A stretch of 64,000 nt of DNA from Oryzias latipes (Eukaryota; Chordata; Actinopteri; Beloniformes; Adrianichthyidae): contig NC_019859.2 of the NCBI RefSeq assembly GCF_002234675.1, positions 16,355,002 through 16,419,001 of the forward strand. The letters run 5' to 3'. The position numbers were made by a program, and so were the translations under genes. Shown in pieces: positions 9,902-19,684 of this stretch. Under the pieces are notes generated by a model, which saw only the letters and a program-made list of their open reading frames with translations, was not told where the DNA came from and did no database searches. Every line of letters starts with the position of its first letter. The first letter of the stretch is position 1.

Positions 9902-11024
9902 TGTGGCAGGATTAATTGGCTCAGGTGCTGTAGGGCAGATGATTACTAGCAGTGGCCTCATGGGGCGCTATAAAAGGCAAAGAAGCCTTCACTTGGCCAG
10001 GGGCAGCATTTGGCCATTGGAACCGCCCACTTCCTGTTTGCACACCTCCGGTTAGCCTCACAGGTAAAGTAGCGGTGGTAGGCTAATGACAGGAGTTTGT
10101 TCGCTTCCTCTTACTGACACGCTCTTTCAGCTCCGGATGAGACCTGCAGGCACAGATATTGAGAAAAATACAGCCTCTGCAATTGAGTGTGCCTCCCAGG
10201 TGACGAACAGTCTGTCTGGTAAGCTGGCGAGGGTCAAGTCCTGCGTTTGCCTTAAGCTGTTTGTTTTATTTTGGTAATGTTTGTTGTTCTTGCAGCGCCG
10301 GGACTTTCTGACGCTCCCACCTGCTGAACAGCTGCTGCTTTTTATATATTGAATTTTAGAATTATTTTAAGGAACTGTCACCGCTCGTGATCAGAATCCC
10401 TGCGGACTCCTGACCAGAGTTCTGCCGGGCCCAGGTGCTCCTCAGCTGCCTCTGTCTGAGCCTGAGCAACGGAGGACTAAACGGGGCATCACGCCTGAAT
10501 CCTCCACCACCAACAAGAATAAAAGCTCGGCCGCACTCCGTCCATTGAGCAGCACCCAGGGGCGGACTCACTCTCTCACGAGAGTGTCTTTTATTTTGTT
10601 TTTAGCATTTTTATACAATTCTTTTAGTACTGTGTTTTAGTTGTGCATTTTATGTGTAATCCACCTTTGTTTCCCCCCTCCCTCAGTGCTGAGGACTCAG
10701 GTGCCAGCCCTGAGTTTTAGGTGGAGGCTATCCCCCCAGTTTGGAGTGACGTGTCCTTGGGTGAAGGGTTCACAAGTGTGTGTGTGAGTGTGGTCTGCAT
10801 CACGTGAGTGGGTTGAAATTTTATCTTTGTTCTCTGGGAGCCTCCACCTCCCTTAAGTCTTCTGGTCCTCAGCATATTGAATCTGTTTGTGCATGTCTTT
10901 TAAACGGGTCCATTTTTAATTGGTTTTAACGGTTTGTAATAAAACAATTTTAATCTTGATACCTCCGTCTCCTGCCTGTTTGTGTGCATCTGCCAAAAGA
11001 AAAATAAATTCCCTCAGGACCACA
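9902..11024 (+). mobile_element. Solo LTR, 1123 bp, with 4-bp AATG target duplication
   Basis: The sequence starts TGTGGCAGG and ends CAGGACCACA (TG...CA ends, TGTGG/CCACA inverted pair) and is flanked by AATG at 9898-9901 and 11025-11028. It interrupts an L2 3' UTR. It carries TATAAAAGG at about 9971, AATAAA at about 10516 and about 10937, and splice-like sites (CACAG|GTAAAG near 10063; TTTCAG near 10131; GGTAAGC near 10218; TTCTTGCAG near 10295). No internal retroviral genes adjoin it, so it is a recombined solo LTR. Orientation is inferred from the TATA and poly-A signals. Confidence 0.7.
9966..9980 (+). promoter_or_regulatory. TATA box of the solo LTR
   Basis: GCTATAAAAGGC lies about 70 bp from the LTR start, predicting transcription from about 10000, followed by a short exon ending at a good donor (CACAG|GTAAAG near 10063). 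Confidence 0.45.
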
Positions 11025-11135
11025 AATGCATTAGGATAATACTAAACTTTAACAAAAAAGACTAAAGTGATATTCCTGCCCTTAGACCCCCCCCCCCCCT
11101 TCACTGTAAGGAAAAACTCCTTAAAAACCGGTAGG
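11025..11135 (-). mobile_element. L2 3'-UTR fragment, right part
   Basis: ATAATACTAAAC...CTGCCCTTAGACC...TAAGGAAAAACTCC is the reverse complement of the L2 3' UTR at about 52.65-52.74 kb. It continues from 9901 across the LTR insertion. Just beyond, CACATGGAAACTTGTAAAA (about 11149) repeats a segment near 9725. Confidence 0.75.
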
Positions 11136-11399
11136 TGGCAAAATTGCACATGGAAACTTGTAAAACCAAAGAAGACGGGCTCAATGTGGGCGGGGTTAAC
11201 ATTCCACAGCGTGTTCACATTCCTCAGCGTTTCAGCATTCCACTATGTTGTGCAATTCTGCAGGCTGCAGCCAGGGGTAGTTGGGTTCATCTGGGGGTTT
11301 CGGGGGAAGTGGGGTGGGGGTGCCCATATAACGCTGCGTTCACTGGCTTTTCAAAATGCGCACTTCATGTCAATTGGGGCAAATTGAAGGCTTAAAAGC

Positions 11400-11779
11400 C
11401 TGTTTACTTTAGATAATATATCCTATCCAATTAAAACTTTATTGAGAATTACTACAGGAAACAGTGAAACGTTTTTAACAGATAAATTAGAGCACTTCAA
11501 ATATATGAGATACGTCAACATTGACAGTTAAAGAAAAAAATAATATAGATGCTAATATTTTATAAACTCAAAATAATTGTTTCATCTCATTTATCATATT
11601 TATAGTTTTTATCACACACCATTAGACTCGTAGTGTAAATTAAAATGCAAAAGAATATTAAATTAATAAAGCTCAAAATCAATTTAAAGAACTCTTTGGT
11701 CCGTCCCTGAACTCAACATTTTTCCGGTTTGTCACATGTCAAAGTCTGATCGCCGCAACACGGAACGAGAACCTATACA
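11400..11779. other. AT-rich unassigned stretch
   Basis: No ORF of note, no clear repeat end and no splice-linked exon seen. Confidence 0.4.
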
Positions 11780-12410
11780 CGGGTCCCTAGAAATGTAAAT
11801 AAAAGTAATTAATAAATCGCAACGTACCTTTTTACGAGATTTTCCACAGGAAAAAAAAGAGTCGGTCACGTGACTGGCGTCAGCCCGCATATATGAATGG
11901 AAAAGATCAGACGCTTTAAGATCCTTTGAGGAAAAGTTGAACGTAACAACTTCATGTCTGCAATATTATGAAAATAAAGGGGATATATACTGCTAGAAAT
12001 GTTTTCAAAAATAAATTAGTTCACATTCACTCATAGCATTTTCTGCGGAAAAAAGAGAAACATATTAGTCACGTGACCCATGCGCACGTCTGCAGATATG
12101 AATGAAAGTTAACGTGTTTCTCCAACGTAAAAAGTTGAACGAAACAAGCAAACTACAAACTATGACCAAAGTGAAAGCATATTTTAAAAGAAAATTGTAT
12201 ATTTCTCACTAGAAATGTTGTCAAAATAAAAATTAGTCCTCAAAATATCTTGTTTTATGGGATATTCCACCGAAAAATGAACGAGCATCCACCATGTTTT
12301 TTGTTCACGGCAGGCAAAACCTCCAAAGTCACGTGATCCTGAGAAGGCTCGTAGAAAATGAATAGAAAAATGAAATGTATCCGCCTCACAGTTTAGGGGG
12401 CGTTTTTGTA
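11780..12410 (+). repeat. Three diverged ~200-230-bp tandem units, each with a GTCACGTGA core
   Basis: Each unit has CTAGAAATGT...AAATTAGT, then ...TTCC(A/G)C(A/C)GAAAAA, then GTCACGTGA (about 11866, 12069, 12330), then GATATGAATG/AAAATGAATAGAAA. The CACGTGA E-box is the best conserved part. The array lies just upstream of a hAT transposase relic and may be its sub-terminal repeat or promoter. Confidence 0.55.
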
Positions 12411-12488
12411 AAACTCTCACGCATTTCCATGTGGACAAATGTAGCTACTACACATTTTAGGATGAGACCGGGTTGCCCTGCGTTGTCT

Positions 12489-13036
12489 GAAATCAAGTCT
12501 GCTTTTCCAAAGGCAGATCTTTCTGCTAAAAAGGAGAAATATGCTTCTGTAATTACATCTCTTGTGACGGAATTCAACCAGCGTTTTCAAGATTTTTCTG
12601 TCATTGAAAAACAAATCAAGTAGTTCTCGACCCCCTTCCTGGTGGATGCAGAAGAAGTGGAGGAGAGTCTGCAGTTAGAGCTGATTGAAATGCAATGTGA
12701 TGATTCTCTGAAGAGTCAATATCAGCTTCTCTCCCTCCCTGACGTCTATCAGAGTTTGGATCATGCCAAGTTTCCTCTGATGAGACGCCACGGAAAAAGA
12801 ATGATCAGCCTGTTCGGCTCAACATACATATGTGAACAAACATTTTCTCTGTTAAATAAGAACAAAAGCAGACTGAGGTCCAGAATGACAGATAGCCATC
12901 TCTGTGAAGTCCTTCGTATCTCAACCACCAACCCGACATCCCAGCCATCCTTCAATCCAAAGCACAGCATCACTGCTTCCACTGAGAGGAATGTTCTCCA
13001 CATTATTGGTGAGTTAGAAATACACACAGTAGTCAT
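12489..13036 (+). pseudogene. hAT (GTF2IRD2/Charlie-like) transposase C-terminal relic
   Basis: The frame runs EIKSAFPKADLSAKKEKYAS, EFNQRFQDFSVIEKQIK, then an in-frame TAG (12621-12623), then FSTPFLVDAEEVEESLQLEL, FPLMRRHGKRMISLFGSTYI, CEQTFSLLNKNKSRLRSRMT and DSHLCEVLRISTTNP. This is the C-terminal third of a hAT transposase, with the dimerisation/RNase-H-closing block ending in SRMTDSHL. One nonsense codon breaks an otherwise open frame. The N-terminal BED finger and first catalytic region are absent. The 3' end of the element is duplicated (see 12961-13061 and 13731-13831). Confidence 0.8.
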
Positions 13037-13061
13037 GTGTCAATATGTCACCTCTTGTGAC
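12961..13061 (+). repeat. hAT 3' segment, first copy of a direct repeat
   Basis: About 100 bp (CAGCATCACTGCT...GTGAGTTAGAAATACACA...TATGTCACCTCTTGTG) recur at 13731-13831 with a few substitutions. The RBM-like exons lie between the two copies. Confidence 0.85.
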
Positions 13062-13137
13062 CTTTGCACAGAACCAGAACTTGTTGTGCATATTTATCAC
13101 TGCAGGAATGTCTGTAATGAAGGTTTTTTGTCCACAG

Positions 13138-13660
13138 CTGAAATACATAGACAGAGCTGCAGAAAGAAGGGGGAAATATGGCGTCACTGAACCTCTTGCA
13201 CCAAAAAGGAAATTCTATCAAGCTTCAGCTCCAGTTGTGTAAGTTAAAACTGGCGAGTGTCACTGTGAGCATCATCTGAGAGCTTTGATCTCATCCTGTC
13301 ATTTCTAATCAACAGAAACTACGAACAGCCCACAAAAGATGGCTTGACGAGCAACAATATTGGGAGTAAAATGTTACAGCTGGCAGGAAGGCAGGGGTTT
13401 GGGGCGCCACCAACAGGGCATCATGACTTCCATCGCGGTGAGTCCACACACGCCGTCCATTCAAGCCTCCTTCACTATTTTCCTCGCGTAATTGGCAGCG
13501 TCACACTGCCTGTCTCTCCTAATAATGGCCTTCACGTCTCCCCACAGGCTTCATAGAGCAAAGGGCACAGGCTTAGGAAGTAAAGGAAGTTCCTATGAGC
13601 TGTCTCCGTCTGACACAAGGATGAAGCTCTTTAAATTATGTGTGTTTAATGTTAAAATTG
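13138..13660 (+). pseudogene. RBM5/RBM10-like C-terminal exons (G-patch region), broken
   Basis: Three exon-like blocks with canonical splice sites. Exon A 13138-13238 (TTTGTCCACAG| ... |GTAAGT) encodes DRAAERRGKYGVTEP...APKRK. Exon B starts 13316 after CAACAG and encodes NYEQPTKDGLTSNNIGSKML; about 8 nt are then missing, and the next frame gives WQEGRGLGRHQQGIMTSIA before a GTGAGT donor at 13438. Exon C starts 13548 after CCCCACAG and, after one extra base, encodes RAKGTGLGSKGSSYELS. This order (RAAERR-KYG, YEQPTKDGL, G-patch with GLG, KG-GLG-KGS-Y) matches the end of the splicing regulators RBM5 and RBM10. Two frameshifts make it a pseudogene. It is bounded on both sides by copies of a hAT 3' segment, suggesting capture by the transposon. 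Confidence 0.75.
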
Positions 13661-13730
13661 TCCTCGTTGGTCTGCTCATAAACCCGTTCTGAGTGAATGT
13701 TTCATTTTGACGTTCATTTGTTTTATGAGG

Positions 13731-13896
13731 CACAGATCAGCATCACTGCTCCCACTGAGAGCAATGTTCTTCACATTATAGGTGAGTTAGAAATACACAG
13801 TAATCATGTGTCAATATGTCACCTCTTGTGTGCGGCCCGGACCTTTGCTCAATTTTCTGTATTTGGCACTCACCAAAAAAACTTTGGACACCGCTG
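13731..13896 (+). mobile_element. hAT 3' end: second copy of the direct repeat plus terminal inverted repeat
   Basis: Positions 13731-13831 duplicate 12961-13061. The sequence then runs through TGTGCGGCCCGG and CACTCACCAAAAAAACTTTG to GGACACCGCTG (ends 13896), i.e. CAGCGGTGTCCAAAG when inverted, a hAT-style terminus. I did not find the partner 5' terminus. Confidence 0.6.
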
Positions 13897-14039
13897 GTCT
13901 ACAATTTGTATTTGTCAAATTGCACGTGTCTTTTGTCATTTGTTTTTAAAGTTGTCTTCAACCCATCCATGTATGTTTGTGATTTACATATTTGATTTGT
14001 CAGGCTCTTTCACGTCCGTCACGCCTACAGGCATAAAGA

Positions 14040-14460
14040 CAGGAAAATCCGTAAAGAAAGAGAAAGAATTTGAGTAATGTGGCTTAAATTCATTGAGAGG
14101 CATCACACTTTTAAATGTTGCTAATTTTCATGGGAGCTGTGTAGAAGTTAATGACAATATAAACAGCATATTTTCAGAACCCAAAAGGATTTGTTTCACG
14201 CAAATAGTTTTGACATTTAAATGAGTTAGATTATCCTACATTACCCATAATGCCTATCGCCCGGAAGAAGCAGTGGACGGTTCCAGATACAAACATCCCT
14301 GAATATTAGCGGACTGAGTTAGACTGGGTGGCTGTTGGTCGTTCCTAAGTTCCAGAGTTCCTTGAACGCATCATGCAGAGAGGGGTTGGCTCTCAGTTAG
14401 TCGTTCAGCGTTCTGGAGAGATTGAGAGTTGCTGCATGTTGTACGCCGTTGGTTACGGCC
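14040..14460. other. Unassigned stretch
   Basis: No convincing exon or repeat terminus is seen. Short GC-richer text at 14300-14450 has no long frame. Confidence 0.35.
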
Positions 14461-14462
14461 TA

Positions 14463-14730
14463 CAGTAGCCAAAATAAAAACCATAAAAAGGATTTAGTCT
14501 CCGTGCCCAAGTCCTGAAAAACAGGCCCACACCATAATTCCTTCTCCACCAAAATTTCTCACTCTGGAATACACAGAGCTCCTGAGAGCGGCCCATTCTT
14601 TCACAGGTGTTTGTAAAAACAGTCTGCATGCCAAAGTGTTTGATTTTATGCACCTGTGGCTGGACAAAGTGATTAGAAAACTGATTCTGATCATTTGGAT
14701 GGCTAGGCCAATACTTTTGGTAATATAGTG
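14463..14730 (-). mobile_element. Tc1-like miniature element, 268 bp, TA target
   Basis: On the minus strand the element starts CACTATATTACCAAAAGTAT and then carries the familiar GATCAGAATCAG...AAATCAAACAC leader of a teleost Tc1 family. It then jumps to a coding scrap, GGEGIMVWACFSGLGHGD, the block between the first and second catalytic residues of Tc1 transposases. TA dinucleotides border both ends (14461-14462 and 14731-14732). It is an internally deleted derivative with no functional protein. Confidence 0.75.
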
Positions 14731-14792
14731 TAGGCACTAATGGAAAAAGAGGATACGCCTAAAACAAATGTCCTTTAACATTTAGGATCCAT

Positions 14793-15872
14793 TTATTTAA
14801 CTCTGAAGTTTTCCATCAAACATCTGTGGTTTTCTGCTGCTGAGGAGTCTTCCAGGAACTTCTCCTGCTCCATCTCTTCCTTCTTTTCTGCAGGACTCAT
14901 CTCACCGTTGGTCATCTTGTCAGTAGAGTCTGAAACAATCACCACTTCAGTCTAGATGAAATGTCATTTCACAATTCCAACTACCACAGAAAGAAAAGCA
15001 TGTGATAACACATGCAGCACTCCAGACTTCCATTCAATTGAAGGATTTTACACCAATTAGCTAAACTTTGAACCCAAAAACAAAGACCTTTGACTAAACT
15101 ATGGACCCGTGTTGGAAAAACTGAATTCCAGCAAGGATGTGGCTGGAAATCTTTGAACCGCCTCTGTCTGCAAACCACAGAGACCTTCTGATCTCCCCTG
15201 GAAGAGGACAGGAAACTGCATGAGGCGCTTTAAGGTTTCTGGTCTTTGGCTGTTTTAGATGTGACTTACTGCTCATTATTGATTTGTCACTAAAGAACAT
15301 CCTTTTTTCTATAAAAACATTTTCATCCAAAGTTTGTTTTAGGCACAAATAAACTTCTAAAAAAACATTTGTTTGATGAAATGTCACAATTTCTTTCACT
15401 TTGGTGTTCTGCATTGTTTTGTTAATTAAAAACAGACATTTTTTTCTAATTGTATTTGAATGTAACAAAAAGAAAACAGTAAATCTATATTTTGTACCTA
15501 CTGCGTTTTCTATGACTTGCTCAGCTTTCTTCAGCGCCCCTTTCTTTGCTTCCTCGTATTGCCGCTGTTCAGCTAAAGACTTGTTGAGCATTGGCTGAAA
15601 ACTATTGTGCTGTGCACTTCAATGGGCCTTTTTAACACTGGGAAGATGTCAGCATTGCACATCACACTTACCAGACGGACTGACAGGACTTGCAGGGGCT
15701 TCATCTTTTTCATTTTCTTGGTCTGAGTCACTCTAGAAAGTAGTTAACATTCTCCTTAGAAAGATATTCTAACTCTTTCATACTGACAAAAGTAAAAATG
15801 TTCATGACCAACCCTTTTCTTTCTTCCTCTCTTGGCTTTTGAAACATCTGTTGATTCTTTCTGAGATGATCC
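14793..15872 (-). pseudogene. LEDGF/HDGF-family (psip1-like) gene, four 3' exons
   Basis: Minus-strand exons with splice sites: 15813-15872 (TTTTCAG|; GSSQKESTDVSKAKRGRKKR; weak donor GTTGGT); 15672-15732 (TTTCTAG| ... |GTAAGT; SDSDQENEKDEAPASPVSPS); 15502-15594 (TTTTCAG| ... |GTAGGT; PMLNKSLAEQRQYEEAKKG, then ALKKAEQVIENA); 14793-14929 (TTTCAG|; TDKMTNGEMSPAEKKEEMEQ, then ...NFRVK and TAA, which overlaps AATAAA). The string LNKSLAEQRQ is a signature of LEDGF/p75 just after its integrase-binding domain. Exons coding that domain are not present between 15672 and 15594, and phases do not match across that junction (phase 1 into phase 0) nor into the last exon. So the gene is internally deleted or missing exons. 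Family assignment is from memory of LEDGF; HDGF-like 2 is an alternative. Confidence 0.6.
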
Positions 15873-15984
15873 CTGAAAATGGAGATGATTAAATTGTCTT
15901 CTTACAGTCTGCTTTGCAGCTAACCCCGCTGCATTTATAACTGGCCACCTGGATCAGGTGAGCTCAGTCAGGCAGAAACTGGGA

Positions 15985-16195
15985 ACACTCAATCCAGCTA
16001 ACCAGCAATGGCCTCAGAGACTTCTGCCATAGTGATGGGTTTCCCTAGAACTTCAGCATCCTCGTCAGCGACACGTGGAAAGTTAATTGTATCGGGCGCA
16101 AGATCTGGGGATTGTGGACACTCAGATGCATAAAGAGGCCAGTAGAACTTTGCAAATACCGTTGCCAAGGGCCCAATACCCCCTACCAGGGATGT
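15985..16195 (-). mobile_element. LINE ORF2 fragment upstream of the RT domain
   Basis: The minus strand encodes VFAKFYWPLYASE...INFPRV...EDAEVLGKPI TMAEVSEAIAG, the linker that precedes the RT palm in L1/Tx1 ORF2 (FY-LY-SE ... L-PIT--E---AI). It ends at a stop. Short and isolated. Confidence 0.55.
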
Positions 16196-16311
16196 CCCTT
16201 ACGGACAGTTGGTTGTTGATTTTGTGTTGTGTAAAAGATTTTTAAAATTTTTTAAATTTTTAAAATTCACAGGGGGCCATGAATCCGGATTAGGCGGGCC
16301 TCGGCTCTCGG

Positions 16312-16721
16312 CACTGTTTATAATGACCCAGGATTGAGCGGCTCTGCAGAGATCTGCGGGTTGCTGTGAGCTGCACGTGCAGGTTCTTTCTGGAATTGAA
16401 TTTTTTTTATAAATAAAAGCTTTAATTTTCTCTATCTTCAACTTGTTCTGAAAAAGGAAAAAAAGTTAACAGAATGATCTAAGAGCTAGAACACAGAAAT
16501 ACAATAAATCTACTTGAATAAACTAGAGAAATTAATAAAGAATAACATTCTTTTACTTAATGATTTGCATTGGAACACACAAAAAACAACCTGCTGTAAA
16601 CAAAATAAATAGGAACATTTTCAGGAACAAGCTTTTGGAATAAAGAAAAATCAAACTATAACGTAATATATAAATAAGCAAGCTACATAAAATACAACAT
16701 TACTAATTTGAATAAATAAGA
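16312..16721 (-). repeat. 410-bp direct repeat, copy 1 (matches 18901-19309)
   Basis: Starts CACTGTTTATAATGACCCAG and ends TTTGAATAAATAAGA. It is nearly identical to the 3' flank of the hAT transposase at 18901-19309, with a handful of substitutions. It is bordered by a 28-bp motif (ACAGGGGGCCATGAATCC...) present at 16269-16297 and again at 16941-16968. Confidence 0.9.
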
Positions 16722-17451
16722 TTTTTAAAATTTTCTTCAAAATTTACCTAATGGAGAAAAAACTATGAAATGCAAAATGAAAAAAATAAAAAAACACATC
16801 AGCAACACTCTTTGTTCTCTTCTCTATTCATTGTACTATATTATATAAACTAATTAAAAGATAACATTTTATTGTTCTAAGTCATATCAAACAAAAATGA
16901 CTTAGAACATTTTTCTTTAACCACCCCCCCAAATCCGGTCACAGGGGGCCATGAATCCAGATTAGGCGATCTGACGAGCACCAGAAGCCTCACCAGGAGA
17001 ACCTGACAACAGAATAAAAACATTTGACTTCACTAGGAAAAACTGCAAACAATCTGTGTATAAAATTGTTATAAGAAAATGACGTGAAATTTTAAACTTT
17101 GTGCCTATACTAAGCATTTACATAAGTCAGTGTGCTAGATGGAAAACAAACAGTTTAATGATGATTACTCTAAAAAGGCTAAATTGCAAGTGTCTGTTTT
17201 TATTTGAAATCAATTTTAAAAGAGTGTTTGTAACTATAAATTGTACTTTGAAAAAATATATATTGTGGAGAAATGCGGTGTGTCGAATGTGGAAAGGATG
17301 CACTGATGAAAAGCATTTTAATTGAGAAACACTCAAAAAGTATTGAAACTTAATACAGTATACTGAGTATGTTATAACGAATGCATCGTTCTTAAAATGT
17401 ACTTTGGTTAAAGACAAACATCATGTTTTGGAGCAAAGACTTAGAACTCAC

Positions 17452-17663
17452 CCTATTTGCCGCAGCCTGCCTCTGGTCCTCCCTGGCTCGATTCGTGGCA
17501 CTTTGCCACTGCAGTGGCGGTCTCTGCGCCGCTGGCCTTTGAGCCGCTGGGCTCTGCCCCACGGGCCCTGGCCCGCGGGCTCCTCCGCCGCCGGCCTCTC
17601 CGCTGCCGGCCCATCCGCTGCCGGCCTCACCGCCGCCGCCCCCTGCCCCGGTGACTTTTGCAT
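17452..17663 (-). other. GC-rich exon-like open segment
   Basis: Bounded on the minus strand by TGAATTACCAG| and |GTGAGTTC. It is open in more than one frame. The phase-consistent reading gives DAKVTGAGGGGGEAG...QWQSATNRAREDQRQAAANR, Gly/Ala/Pro-rich then charged. It lies upstream of the LEDGF-like exons on the same strand and could be one of its exons or an unrelated exon. A further candidate acceptor (TTGTCAG at 17003-17009) leads into 16941-17002. Confidence 0.3.
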
Positions 17664-17939
17664 CTGGTAATTCAGGAGACAAACGTAAAATGGTTAACGT
17701 TGAAGTAGCTAAAAGCTGAGCGGTTTGTTAGCTTCAATTTTATTTTACAATGGACAAAGACAATAAAGCATATTATGGACGTTTTTCTGTTCCATCAGAT
17801 TCTGAATTATTTTAACCTTTGAATATTTATTCTGAATTGCGGGTAGTTCAGCAGGTCTTTGCTTTTCAGGAATGTTTTGACGTGTTCCAAACAGACTCGC
17901 AACAGACTCCAACATTTTTGAAAATGCTCCAGGGAGCCA

Positions 17940-17996
17940 CTAGGGCAGCGCTAAAGAGCCGCATGCGGCTCCTAAGCCGCAGGTTGCCGACCCCTG
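17940..17996 (-). mobile_element. hAT-type terminal inverted repeat end
   Basis: Ending at 17996, the inverted sequence starts CAGGGGTCGGCAACCTGCGG and continues through a GAGCCGCATGCGGCTC palindrome. This is the well-known terminus of a teleost hAT/MITE family. Confidence 0.65.
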
Positions 17997-18013
17997 GTCT
18001 AGTGGGTCTAGAT

Positions 18014-18667
18014 CAGTGTTTTTCAACCTTTTTTGAGCCACGGCACACTTTAACCCTGACAAAAATCCCGCGGCACACCAGCATCCAAAAAAAAAAAAAG
18101 CAGAAATTCATGGTCTGTATTGATCGACAGCCCCCCCGCGCAATCTCACGTGGATTTTTGTGATAATTGTGGCAGAAAAAGCAGGAAATTGCGGCTGTTT
18201 TTTTCTAAGAGATGAACCACCAGCTAAAGACGAGCTCTAGCTGGTATTTTTGTTAGAACTGAGCGACTATCAGCAGAATTAAGAACAAGGAAGTGAAGAC
18301 TTTAACCACTTCTGATTGGTCAGACTGAGGACATGTGATTAAGCCTCCAAGAATGATTGGCGAAGACAGTTAAAGGGGCGGGACTTTTCCTTACACATTT
18401 ATAGCTGCAGCTAAAACGCGGTACCGTGATTCTTATCAAAATGTCTTTAATAGAATTAAATAAACACAAAGAAAAAGTAATTTTAAGATCTTTTATATTC
18501 CTAACTACTCAGTGTTTTATCAGGGCCTGTTTGGATGGACAAAGAGCTGATTTCCTGGAGATGGAAAATATTTTTAGATCAGTTAATGAGGGCAATTTCT
18601 CCACGGCGCACTTGACCATCTCCCACGGCACACTAGTGTGCCGCGGCACACTGGTTGAAAAACACTG
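18014..18667 (+). mobile_element. Non-autonomous hAT element, 654 bp, TSD GTCTAGAT
   Basis: The element starts CAGTGTTTTTCAACC and ends GGTTGAAAAACACTG, with GCCACGGCACAC/GTGTGCCGCGGC inside each end. Perfect 8-bp duplications lie at 18006-18013 and 18668-18675. No transposase is present. A longer relative is at 27246-28105. Confidence 0.92.
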
Positions 18668-18900
18668 GTCTAGATGACCCAACTCCCAATGTTAAAGTGC
18701 CTATAGGATAGCACTAGGGTTAAATGTTTAGGTCTGTCGTGATTTTGGACTACGATTAGCATTGTTATGTTTTTGTTCATATACTAACCTTTTTTCTGTG
18801 ATGTTCTGGATCACATGTACATGTTTAAGTGTTCCATTTAAAACACAATTTTTGAAATTTCCTACAAAAGACTTTTAATGAAATACTCTATTTACTGAAT

Positions 18901-19309
18901 CACTGTTTATAATGACCCAGGATTGAGCGGCTCTGCAGAGATCTGCGGGTTGCTGTGAGCTGCACGTGCAGGTTCTTTCTGTAATTGAATTTTTTTTACA
19001 AATAAAAGCTTTAATTTTCTCTATCTTCAACTTGTTCTGAAAAAGGAAAAAAAGTTAACAGAATGATCTAAGAGCTAGAACACAGAAATACAATAAATCT
19101 ACTTGAATAAACTAGAGAAATTAATAAAGAATAACATTCTTTTACTTAATGATTTGCATTGGAACACACAAAAAACAACCTGCTGTAAACAAAATGAATA
19201 GGAACATTTTCAGGAACAAGCTTTTGGAATAAAAAAAATCAAACTATAACGTAATATATAAATAAGCAAGCTACATAAAATACAACATTACTAATTTGAA
19301 TAAATAAGA
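18901..19309 (-). repeat. 410-bp direct repeat, copy 2 (3' flank of the hAT transposase)
   Basis: Nearly identical to 16312-16721. It lies 3' of the transposase ORF and is followed (19310-19684) by an A-rich stretch with no coding signal. Confidence 0.9.
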
Positions 19310-19684
19310 ACAAAAATAATGTGTTAAGACCATAATTTAAAAAAATAAAGAACCAAACAAAGTGTGTAAATGTGTAAAAATAAGCCTACTAATAATTACA
19401 AATAACTCAAACAAGAAAGGAAAAACAAGAAAAACTATTATGTTTGAATAAAAAACAAAAGCTTAGTGAATGTATAATAAAAAATGGCAAACATGAACAA
19501 ACAAATGTTACAAACTGTGCAAAATATAAATACAATGAAAGCGTTTAAGCTGCTGCCTGGTCTGCAAATTGCAGCCTCGTCGTGACGTGTCCTGGTCTTT
19601 ATTCCTGTAAAATAAGGGAAATAATTAAAGCCTCAGACAATAGTTAAAATGGTGATTTGAACAGCAGTATATTACTGACCTTGT

